From Spirochaetaceae bacterium (GTDB taxonomy: Bacteria > Spirochaetota > Spirochaetia > Treponematales > Breznakiellaceae): DNA of 20,628 nucleotides. Both the position numbers and the translations under genes were made by a program. Shown piece by piece: positions 14,580-20,628 of the stretch. The stretch's first letter is position 1, and every line of letters begins with the position of its first letter. The stretch is from assembly GCA_031269165.1 (NCBI GenBank), contig JAISZQ010000363.1, positions 1 to 20,628 on the forward strand. The letters are read 5' to 3'. The notes beneath the pieces were generated by a model. The model made no database searches. It was not told the origin of the DNA and saw only the letters and a program-made list of their open reading frames with translations.

Positions 14580-15728
14580 TCAATACCGGAATAATGCGGC
14601 GCATTCGATATGGGTCGTCTGCGGATAAAAATCATAGCAGGTAACCGATTCAAGGCGGTAACCTCCCGCGCAAAGACGTTGCGTATCGCGGGCAAGCGTC
14701 GCCGGGTTGCAGGAAACATAGATCAGCACCGCCGTCTTCAGCCTGATAAAAAGATCAATCAACGGCACACACAAGCCCTCACGCGGCGGGTCAACAACCG
14801 CAACATCCCAATGCCCCGCGTTGTGGGCGTTTTTTGTGTTTTGTTGAAGTGCCGCGCAGTATCGTTCCGCAGAAAGCGCGTAGTAGTCCGCCCGGTTATC
14901 CGCCCGGTCCCCCGGCAGGGACGGGATGCCGCGCAGGTTTTCACGAGCCAGAGCGATCGCCCCGGGGTTCTCTTCGACAAGAACCAACGCCCCGAACCCC
15001 GCCGCGAGTGAACGGGCAAACGCGCCCACGCCGCAATAGATGTCGGCAAGCACGCCGCCTTTCCCGGCAAGCGCGGCCACGTCGGCGACGAGCGTTTTCT
15101 GCGCTTCCAAGTTACTCTGGAAAAAAAGCCGCACATCCATCGTTATCTCCAACCCGGGAACAAACAGCCTTTCGGTATCGCCGCCCTCGACCGCGATCCG
15201 GTCATCAAAGCCGTAGACCGTGAACCGCCGCCGCCCGTGCGGGCAATCCGCGTGTTTGATAAAATCCCGAACAACCGGAACCGCCGCCGGACAGTCACGC
15301 GCAGGGACAACCTTCGCGCTTTTCGCCGCCTTAAACCCCGTCCCCTCGCCGTCCGTGTGCAATTCAACGCGGTTCCGGTAGCCGTAGGGCGGCGACGGCA
15401 CAAAGCCTATGTCCGGCATCGCCTCCACTCCGCCGATCCGCCCAAGCGAATCCGCCACGATCTTTTTCTTTTCCGCCGCCTGCCGTTCATAGCCAATATG
15501 TTGGAGTGTACAACCGCCGCACTTCCCAAACAGAGGGCATCGCGGCTCGACACGATCCTCGGACGCCTCGATTATGTCAACCAGCCGCGCCTTATGCTTC
15601 TTTTCATCGGTTACTTCCGCCCTGACCACATCGCCCGGACAGGCAAAGGGCACAAAAAAGGCCTGCTGACCGAAACGGACAACGCCCCCGGAGAAACTCA
15701 AACTCTCAACACGACCCTCGAAAACCAC
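14580..15728 (-). CDS. 23S rRNA (uracil-5-)-methyltransferase, RlmD/RumA family
   Basis: Predicted 382-residue SAM-dependent RNA uracil-5-methyltransferase, acting on ribosomal RNA in the cytosol. Residues 1-55 look like a TRAM RNA-binding domain. Four cysteines that bind a 4Fe-4S cluster are present (64, 70, 73 in CPLFGKCGGC, and 146 in RDCPA), spaced as in RlmD. The methyltransferase core has DIYCGVGAF (229-237), DPPREGL (313-319), the nucleophile Cys340 in YVSCNPATLARD and the general base Glu375 in HIEC. The start is GTG 15728 with AAGGG just upstream. RlmD is favoured over RlmC because the TRAM-like part is present; TrmA is unlikely because it lacks the cluster. The gene is flanked on both sides by dispersed repeats. 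Confidence 0.92.
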   Translation of the reverse strand: MVFEGRVESLSFSGGVVRFGQQAFFVPFACPGDVVRAEVTDEKKHKARLVDIIEASEDRVEPRCPLFGKCGGCTLQHIGYERQAAEKKKIVADSLGRIGGVEAMPDIGFVPSPPYGYRNRVELHTDGEGTGFKAAKSAKVVPARDCPAAVPVVRDFIKHADCPHGRRRFTVYGFDDRIAVEGGDTERLFVPGLEITMDVRLFFQSNLEAQKTLVADVAALAGKGGVLADIYCGVGAFARSLAAGFGALVLVEENPGAIALARENLRGIPSLPGDRADNRADYYALSAERYCAALQQNTKNAHNAGHWDVAVVDPPREGLCVPLIDLFIRLKTAVLIYVSCNPATLARDTQRLCAGGYRLESVTCYDFYPQTTHIECAALFRY

Positions 15729-15744
15729 CGATTCACCCTTATCC

Positions 15745-16064
15745 CGGCAAACATAGAAGCCTGTTCAAACCCCGAATGAGGAGGAGAGAACACCGCCTCT
15801 GCCGCTTCCTACCCATTGAGACAGTTCTAAAACCCCGCGATGTTTTTTCCTTGCGGTGATTCGGGGGCGTTACGGGGGTGGCACCCCCGTTGAAGGGGGT
15901 AGCGTAGGGCTCAAGCCCGGAGCGAGGGGGAAGGCTTTCCCCCCTTTGCTGGGTTTTGGAACAGCCTCCACAAATGAAGGATTCTTGTCCACGGATGTCA
16001 CAGATTAATCGGGTTGTGAAAACCGCGCGTTCTGTCACCATAATTTTCCATTCTCCATTTTCCA
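15745..16064. repeat. Intergenic block of dispersed repeats
   Basis: About 320 bp without a gene. A module at 15856-15930 (GTGATTCGGGGGCGTTACGG, a GGGGGTGGCACCCCC hairpin, then GGGGGTAGCG and GAGCGAGGGGGA) recurs at 20548-20628. GGGTTTTGGAACAGCCTCC (15951-15969) is a copy of the GGAACAG family. TCCACGGATGTCACAGATTA near 15990 and the TTTTCCATT words at 16042-16066 recur near 5690-5820. No promoter for either neighbour is obvious here. Confidence 0.7.
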
Positions 16065-17324
16065 TTATCCATTCGCGTCCCGCGCCCCCGCCTCGCGCAT
16101 TACTTTGCTGGTAATAAGGGGGATGGCAAGCAGGGTTACCACGATGCCGGTTCCGACGAGCAGGACGTTTATCGAAACGAAGTCCGCGACCGGGCCGAAG
16201 ACGACCATGCCCAGCGGCATCATCGTGCTGGAAACCATCGTGAAGACGGAAAGGACGCGGCCCATGAAGGCCGGTTCCACCGTGGTTTGGAGTAAGACCA
16301 TAGAGGGCGTGTTCCAGAGCGGCAAGGCGACACCCATAACGGTCATGATGGCGAGGTAGAGCCAGAAGGTGGGCGCGATTCCCAGTCCGGCGGCCAAAAT
16401 ACCGCATAACGCGCAGGAAAGCGCCATCGTGTAGATGCGGTTTTTGAAGCCGCCCCACACGCCGATGAGGATGCCGCCGGCCATCATGCCGATGGAAAAC
16501 GTGATCTCTATCGCGGAAAGCCGCCAAACGTCATTGCCGAAGTTTCTCGTTACCTGCAAGGGGGTGAGAAACGCGGCGGGCGCGAAGAAAAAGAGGAACA
16601 CGGCGGAGAGGACGATCATGCGTAACACATAGCCGTGCTTTCTGATATAGCGCAGTCCTTCTTTGAGGTCGTGAAAATACGCCACGCCTTTTGGTGCCGC
16701 CATGGGGGGCGCCGCTTCCGTCCCGTGATCCGCCGCCTGAGCCTGAGCCGTCGGCGGCACTTTTACCCAAAAGAGGACGATGCTTATGCCGATAGCGGCG
16801 GTCACCACGTCGAGGAAGAACAGGGTCTCGAGCGGGGCGAAGGTCATTAACGCGCCGCTTATCATGGGGGCCGAGAGCGTAACGAGGGACTGGACGCTGC
16901 CCTGAATGCCGTTTATCCGGGTCAAATGTTCCGGGGGGACGATCTGGGGAATAAACGCGCCGACCGCCGGCATCTGTACGCCTTGTCCGAGGGAACGCAT
17001 CAAGGCGCAAAACAGCAGAATCCCGTAACTGTCAATGCCCGCCATGAGGCACACGGCCACGATCAAGCTGACAAAGGCGATCGAGCCGTCCGCGATGTTG
17101 ATGAGGTATTTGCGGTTGAACCGGTCCGCCCACACCCCGGCGAAGGGCGAGATAAAAAACATGGGGAGAAATCCGGCGACGGTAAAGAGCGTTATCATGG
17201 TTCCCGACTGGCTCTTCAGCGTGATATGCCATACGAGCGCGTACTGTACGACCATCGTGCCGAACAAGGATAGCGCCTGTCCGGTTAAGAATAACGCGGT
17301 GTTCTTTTTCCAATTCATTTCCAT
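16065..17324 (-). CDS. MFS exporter, DHA3 (macrolide-efflux) type
   Basis: Predicted 419-residue inner-membrane transporter of the major facilitator superfamily, with about 12 hydrophobic segments in two six-helix halves joined by a hydrophilic loop (residues about 195-225). NTALFLTGQALSLFGTMVVQYALVW at the N-terminus and GVWADRFNRKYLI after helix 2 are characteristic of the DHA3 group, whose known members export macrolides or other drugs by proton antiport. A duplicated motif recurs after helix 8 (GVWGGFKNRIY). ATG 17324 or the in-frame ATG 17318 could be the start; neither has a ribosome site and the promoter ends five bases before 17324. It is divergent from a GntR-type regulator gene 180 bp away, which may control it. 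Substrate unknown. Confidence 0.9.
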   Translation of the reverse strand: MEMNWKKNTALFLTGQALSLFGTMVVQYALVWHITLKSQSGTMITLFTVAGFLPMFFISPFAGVWADRFNRKYLINIADGSIAFVSLIVAVCLMAGIDSYGILLFCALMRSLGQGVQMPAVGAFIPQIVPPEHLTRINGIQGSVQSLVTLSAPMISGALMTFAPLETLFFLDVVTAAIGISIVLFWVKVPPTAQAQAADHGTEAAPPMAAPKGVAYFHDLKEGLRYIRKHGYVLRMIVLSAVFLFFFAPAAFLTPLQVTRNFGNDVWRLSAIEITFSIGMMAGGILIGVWGGFKNRIYTMALSCALCGILAAGLGIAPTFWLYLAIMTVMGVALPLWNTPSMVLLQTTVEPAFMGRVLSVFTMVSSTMMPLGMVVFGPVADFVSINVLLVGTGIVVTLLAIPLITSKVMREAGARDANG

Positions 17325-17329
17325 AACGA

Positions 17330-17358
17330 TTTATAGCCTTTGCGCATAAAAAAGTCAA
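17330..17358 (-). promoter_or_regulatory. Sigma-70-type promoter of the MFS gene, abutting the start codon
   Basis: TTGACT (17353-17358), a 17-base spacer and TATAAA (17330-17335) on the minus strand. The -10 box ends five bases before ATG 17324, so transcription should begin on or beside the start codon. Confidence 0.72.
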
Positions 17359-17467
17359 TGAGACAAAGGCACTGTGGGCAGACACTATTTCCGCTGTTTT
17401 ACGGTGCTTGCCGGTTAAAAAAGGAAATGACGTCGCCCTGTCCGCTTGACCCGCGGCACAAACGGAC

Positions 17468-17496
17468 TTGACAAAAGTTTTGGCCTGTTTTAGAAT
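17468..17496 (+). promoter_or_regulatory. Sigma-70-type promoter of the GntR/stomatin pair
   Basis: TTGACA (17468-17473), a 17-base spacer and TAGAAT (17491-17496). The predicted start of transcription near 17503 leaves about two leader bases before ATG 17505. GTCCG (17440-17444) and CGGAC (17463-17467) form an inverted repeat touching the -35 box, a possible operator. Confidence 0.72.
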
Positions 17497-17504
17497 TGTC
17501 TTAT

Positions 17505-17927
17505 ATGAATAGAACAACAGGGCAAAGTGAAACCGTCGTGTTTTCGCTTTCCGGGACGGGTTCTGTTCCGGTATATCGGCAGATCATCACGCAGATCGAA
17601 CACGGGGTGCTGTCCGGGCGGCTCAAGGCCGGGGACCGGTTGCCGACGATACGGGCGCTTGCGGTCGAGCTAAAAATTAACCCGAATACCATCGCTAAGG
17701 CTTATGGCGAGTTGGAAATCCGCGGGTTGCTCGTGACGCGGGTCGGGAGCGGGACGTTTATCTCGGACGAAAAGCCCGATGGCGCGGACGAGGCGCGGGA
17801 AGCGAAAATCCGCGAGATTGTCGGCCGTTTCCTCCGTGAGATGGAGGAACTCGGCGTGGAGCGGAACGCCGTTGTTAATCTGATCGGAAGGGAACAGTGT
17901 CCAGGCGGGGGGGGGGGGCTCTCATAA
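17505..17927 (+). CDS. GntR-family transcriptional regulator, YtrA-like
   Basis: Predicted 140-residue DNA-binding regulator. Residues 20-87 form the GntR winged helix: VPVYRQIITQIEHGVLSGRL, AGDRLPTIRALA, LKINPNTIAKAYGELE and VGSGTFI. Only a short helical tail follows, the small YtrA type, which usually represses linked membrane-transport genes. ATG 17505 is the first start after the promoter and has no room for a ribosome site; upstream frames enter the -10 box. The last codons run through ten G (PGGGGG) and the TAA stop shares a base with the next gene's ATG (TAATG). It is divergent from the MFS gene and coupled to the band-7 gene, so both are candidate targets. Confidence 0.9.
   Translation: MNRTTGQSETVVFSLSGTGSVPVYRQIITQIEHGVLSGRLKAGDRLPTIRALAVELKINPNTIAKAYGELEIRGLLVTRVGSGTFISDEKPDGADEAREAKIREIVGRFLREMEELGVERNAVVNLIGREQCPGGGGGLS
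17907..17916 (+). repeat. Run of ten G in the GntR/stomatin overlap
   Basis: An uninterrupted G10 near the 3' end of the GntR reading frame, ten bases before ATG 17927. The frame of the following band-7 gene is also open through the run. A slip of minus one, or a gain of one G, would join the two proteins. Confidence 0.9.
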
Positions 17928-18907
17928 TGAAACAAGCAATCACAGAAAAGATAGGAGTGGCACGTGATATGAAAAAAACGGAAAACAGGTACATTATAAA
18001 CGTCCGCAAGCGGCGGCGGAGCAATATCGTGGCGTTTACCGGGTATTGTTTGTTTTTTGCGGCAGTGGCGTTGGCCGTGTTGCAGGGGATGGGGATGGTT
18101 GCGGACGGATTGCCGACGGACAAGGGACGGGAAGCGTTGTCGTATGGGGTGTTCTTTGCGCTTTCCCTGCTCTTGATAAGTATCCGGCGCGCGCTGGAAT
18201 GGGAACGGATGGTCGTGCTGCGTTTCGGCAAGTTCCGCGCGGTGAAGGGGCCCGGCCTCTTCTGGGTGATCCCGTTCATCGACAAGATCGCTCACGTCAT
18301 CGACATTCGCCTCCGCGTTACCGACTTTTCGGCACAGGGAACGCTGACCCGCGACTCGGTAACGGTGACGGTTGACGCGCTCTGTTTCTGGCTCGTCTGG
18401 GACCCGCAGAAGGCCGCGCTGGAGGTCGAGGACTACGAGGAGGCCGTGGTGTTTTCCGCAAAGACGGCGTTGCGGAGCGCGATAAGCAGCCACGACCTCT
18501 CGACCTTTCTCGAACACGGCGAGGCGATCACGAAGAGCCTCCAGCAGGAAGTTGACAAGAAGACGACGGACTGGGGCATCACGATTCTCTATATCGAGAT
18601 TCACGACGTGCAGATCCCTGAACCTTTGCAGGACTCGCTTTCCCGTCTCGCCCAGGCCGAGCGGGAGAAGAAGGCGCGAATCCTCTTGGCCGACGCGGAG
18701 ATCGAGATCGCCAAACGGCTGGAAGAGGCGGTTACGGTCTACGCGAAGAACGGGGACGCGATGAAGCTCAAGATACTCTCGATCCTGAACGAGGGCCTCA
18801 AGGCGGGCAACTCGATGATGCTGGTGCCCAACTCGCTGACCGAGGAATTGAAAACGAAAGACATTTTCGGCTTGCAGGCGTTGAACGAGATCAAAAATAA
18901 AGGATAA
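17927..18907 (+). CDS. Band-7/stomatin-like (SPFH) membrane protein
   Basis: Predicted 326-residue SPFH-domain protein of the slipin/stomatin type; relatives organise membrane microdomains and control membrane proteases. Two hydrophobic segments (about 35-60 and 70-86) precede the SPFH domain, which begins WERMVVLRFGKF and includes VKGPGLFWVIPFID (107-120) and TRDSVTVTVDALCFW (141-155). A charged helix (EREKKARILLADAEIEIAKRLEEA) is typical of the oligomerising coiled coil. ATG 17927 overlaps the GntR stop as TAATG and follows the G-run, which could stand in for a ribosome site; ATG 17969 with AGGAG 11 bases upstream is an alternative that shortens the protein by 14 residues. Slipin genes often sit with an NfeD-type partner, but none is seen here. 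Confidence 0.88.
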   Translation: MKQAITEKIGVARDMKKTENRYIINVRKRRRSNIVAFTGYCLFFAAVALAVLQGMGMVADGLPTDKGREALSYGVFFALSLLLISIRRALEWERMVVLRFGKFRAVKGPGLFWVIPFIDKIAHVIDIRLRVTDFSAQGTLTRDSVTVTVDALCFWLVWDPQKAALEVEDYEEAVVFSAKTALRSAISSHDLSTFLEHGEAITKSLQQEVDKKTTDWGITILYIEIHDVQIPEPLQDSLSRLAQAEREKKARILLADAEIEIAKRLEEAVTVYAKNGDAMKLKILSILNEGLKAGNSMMLVPNSLTEELKTKDIFGLQALNEIKNKG

Positions 18908-18961
18908 GGCGGGAAAAACACCACGGTCAACAAGGTAAGGAAACGCTGATGAAAAAGACAT

Positions 18962-19020
18962 GAGCCTGTTCCAAAACGAATTGACTGTGCGCTAACCGCG
19001 CACGGTTTTGGAACAGCCTC
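18962..19020. repeat. Dispersed GGAACAG-type repeat, complete hairpin copy
   Basis: A 16-base arm (GAGCCTGTTCCAAAAC, 18962-18977) pairs with 19005-19020 with one mismatch. Inside is a second hairpin, GTGCGC/GCGCAC. The right half (CGCGCACGGTTTTGGAACAGCC) is shared exactly with 626-647. It lies between the stomatin gene and the IS110 element. Confidence 0.8.
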
Positions 19021-19120
19021 ACATAATAAAAACAGTCCACTGATTATGCTGATTTCACCGATTAAACGAGGCAACATCGGTATTAATCGGGAACGCTGTA
19101 TACGGCGTCTATGATAAAAG

Positions 19121-20233
19121 TCAAGCACTCTTTGTTAAAAGTGCTTGGCTTTCAAGAAAATTCTTATACGCCATCATCTTTGCCTGGTGCTTTGCCGGAT
19201 CCCGCGCATAGTGGTATTCCCCTTTCTTCAGCATTTGATACACTTCCCCCAAAACACGCCTTCTTAACCCCGTCCTGACCAGCCCGGCTTTTTTATATTC
19301 GCTTAGTTTTTCATACCAGGCCCTCAGTTTCGGACTCGCGTTCAGCACGTGGTTAAGCGACTGGGTAAGCAGAGTGGAACAAAGCTTCCTCCCTTTCTTG
19401 TTCGTCCCCCGGACGGTGTTCGAGGTATTGGAGTTTGCCACCTTCGGCGCGGAACGCAGATACGAGGCGAACTTCTTCGAATTCTTGAACCGCCTCACGT
19501 CAATGATGTCCGCGATTATGGCTATGGCGATAAACACGCTGATCCCTTTCATGCTGGTCAGAATGTCTATCTGCGCCATAAAGGGCGCCGCCGCAACCAG
19601 TATCCGGGCTTTGAGCGTTTCAATATCCGCCTCGCTACGCTCAAGCTGGTCAAGCAGCAGGTTCACTTGGAACTTCAGAACCGGGTCTTCGCAGAGCCCC
19701 CGGATCATTTCCCGGTCTTTTTTCCCGAAAATCTCCTCCTGGGTGAACCCGTACAACTGCTCCTTGAGCAGGGAGTGGATACGGTTCTTCATCTGAACAA
19801 GCTGCTTCTTCAAAAGCCGGCAGGTGGAAAACAGCGCCCGCAGGTCCTGTATTTCTTTCGGCGGGATGGTTACCGGCGAAACCGTCTGTTCCCCGGAAAT
19901 CACCTGCATTTTGATAATCCGGCACAGCTTGTCCGCATCAATCTTGTCCGTGTTGCAACGGGCAAGGCTGATTTGTTCGAGCTCGTACGTGTTGGCAATG
20001 ACCACTTCCTTCACCTTATGCCCAAACAGCCGCGCAAAGGAAAAAGTCGTGATCGTGGCTTCCACAAGCGCGTACGTGTCCGGTGTCAGCGTCCGGTAAA
20101 AAGCCGCCAGCCCCGCGTCTGTCAGATCGAATGTCTCCGTCCGCTTGTCCCGCGGATCAGTCAGCGATGACTTTTCCGTCCGGTAACAGCAGGTAAACTT
20201 GTTCGTGTGCAAATCAATTCCAATAAACTGCAT
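19121..20233 (-). CDS. IS110-family transposase (DEDD recombinase)
   Basis: Predicted 370-residue RNA-guided recombinase. The N-terminal RuvC-like domain shows the four acidic residues at family spacing: Asp7 (GIDLH), Glu58 (LVEAT), Asp96 and Asp99 (NTDKIDADKL). A coiled-coil linker (about 125-215) follows, then the Transposase_20 domain (LTSMKGISVFIAIAIIADI, FKNSKKFASYL, then a serine-rich stretch 268-271 that probably holds the catalytic Ser, and GTNKKGRKL). Length is normal and no frameshift is seen. ATG 20233 has GAGGAG seven bases upstream. In this family the active site is shared between the two domains and target choice is set by a non-coding RNA from the element's own leader. Confidence 0.93.
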   Translation of the reverse strand: MQFIGIDLHTNKFTCCYRTEKSSLTDPRDKRTETFDLTDAGLAAFYRTLTPDTYALVEATITTFSFARLFGHKVKEVVIANTYELEQISLARCNTDKIDADKLCRIIKMQVISGEQTVSPVTIPPKEIQDLRALFSTCRLLKKQLVQMKNRIHSLLKEQLYGFTQEEIFGKKDREMIRGLCEDPVLKFQVNLLLDQLERSEADIETLKARILVAAAPFMAQIDILTSMKGISVFIAIAIIADIIDVRRFKNSKKFASYLRSAPKVANSNTSNTVRGTNKKGRKLCSTLLTQSLNHVLNASPKLRAWYEKLSEYKKAGLVRTGLRRRVLGEVYQMLKKGEYHYARDPAKHQAKMMAYKNFLESQALLTKSA

Positions 20234-20281
20234 ACTTTTCTCCTCTTTAATACTCCTCTAAACTTGATCGTCCGGTCAAAC

Positions 20282-20448
20282 TCTGGTATACTGGACCATG
20301 CGTCTATTCGGGGTAACCGCCCAAACGGGTTGTTCCCCAGTAAGCAAATGCGGTTGCCGGCTGTTAATCGCAATCACGGGGTCAGTTTCTGCCCCAGCCA
20401 TATTGCACAACCGGCAACTGTTCTTCCGAACACCTGCATTATACCAGA
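20282..20448 (-). ncRNA. Candidate IS110 bridge RNA
   Basis: The non-coding DNA upstream of the transposase folds well on paper. A 9-bp stem TCTGGTATA (20282-20290)/TATACCAGA (20440-20448) closes a 167-base segment. Inside it are an 8-bp stem GTTGCCGG (20353-20360)/CCGGCAAC (20411-20418) with a GGGG/CCCC hairpin within it (20378-20395), and a bulged hairpin at 20310-20338 (GGGG, AACC pairing with GGTT, CCCC). Size, position between left end and recombinase, and internal loops fit the bridge RNA described for IS110 elements. Transcription and the guide loops are inferred. Confidence 0.5.
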
Positions 20449-20510
20449 CAACCGCACGCTTTTATCATAGCTTCGCAATCTGTGGATCATTTTTATTTTC
20501 AATTCTCCAA

Positions 20511-20628
20511 GGTTGTTCCAAAACTCCGCAGGATACAAGTTTCCGCCGTGATTCGGGGGCGTTACGGGGGTCTGACCCCCGTAGAGGGGGTAGCGGAAGA
20601 CGGCGTCGGCGGCTGGAGCGAGGGGGAG
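20511..20628. repeat. Dispersed repeat module at the window end
   Basis: TGTTCCAAAAC (20514-20524) belongs to the GGAACAG family. From 20548 on, the module GTGATTCGGGGGCGTTACGG, a GGGGGTCTGACCCCC hairpin, GGGGGTAGCG and GAGCGAGGGGGA repeats the arrangement at 15856-15930. No gene is seen. The module may continue past the window. Confidence 0.7.

Larger units (their letters stand above)
19109..20470 (-). mobile_element. IS110-type insertion sequence
   Basis: A perfect 12-bp inverted repeat, CTATGATAAAAG at 19109-19120 and CTTTTATCATAG at 20459-20470, encloses a complete IS110-family transposase gene and about 225 bp of non-coding DNA upstream of it. The transposase stop abuts the left arm. 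Outer borders may extend a few bases beyond the repeats, since IS110-type elements often have sub-terminal repeats and make no clear target duplication. The element appears intact. Confidence 0.82.

Noticed and set aside
17702..18961. 419-codon minus-strand frame opposite the GntR and stomatin genes
   Set aside because: The product has no family character and mirrors the codon bias of the plus-strand genes, which have clear domains and a promoter.

Overview
The window looks like a spirochaete chromosome, most likely a Treponema relative. This is inferred, not proven. The main hints are a periplasmic binding protein whose signal peptide ends in an FAGGKKE-type sequence, a small Cys-lipidated protein resembling Treponema lipoproteins, and intergenic DNA crowded with short dispersed repeats. 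Base composition is moderately GC-rich in genes and AT-rich in promoters.

Layout. 1-657: no gene; an AT-rich segment bounded by a 13-bp inverted repeat, a tandem array of about 106-bp units and a 20-bp perfect palindrome. 658-5659 (minus): a tight six-gene operon behind a near-consensus promoter, encoding an amino-acid ABC importer (permease, ATPase, binding protein), two tandem glutathionyl-hydroquinone-reductase-like proteins and a GNAT acetyltransferase. 5938-6417 (plus): a small membrane/coiled-coil protein with its own promoter. 6418-7119: repeats, a gene fragment and an insertion-sequence end relic. 7120-8535 (plus): tRNA-Trp, tRNA-Pro, a PhnP-like metallo-beta-lactamase-fold hydrolase and a strong intrinsic terminator. 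8554-8865 (minus): a small lipoprotein. 8866-9587: no convincing gene; a second insertion-sequence end relic. 9588-12618 (minus): yajC, a nucleotidyltransferase-like protein and a lipoprotein with an HExxH metalloprotease motif, all overlapping. 12710-13998 (plus): tyrS. 14018-14420: a 403-bp transposase-less element with long terminal inverted repeats, flanked by 16-bp direct repeats and filled with 22-23-bp repeats. 14580-15728 (minus): an RlmD/RumA-type RNA methyltransferase. 16065-17324 (minus): an MFS exporter, divergent from a YtrA-like GntR regulator (17505-17927) whose end overlaps a band-7/stomatin gene (17927-18907) through a run of ten G. 19109-20470: an IS110-type insertion sequence with a structured leader resembling a bridge RNA. 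20511-20628: more dispersed repeat.

How the genes may work together. The 5-kb operon reads as uptake of a polar, perhaps sulfur-containing, amino acid or thiol conjugate, followed by reductive thiol transfer and N-acetylation. The GntR regulator is placed to control both the divergent exporter and the membrane-scaffold gene it is coupled to. Three genes (tyrS, the GntR regulator and the MFS gene) have sigma-70-like promoters so close to the start codon that their mRNAs should be leaderless or nearly so. The most unusual items are the thiol-uptake operon, the G10 overlap, the repeat-filled mobile element and the IS110 leader RNA.
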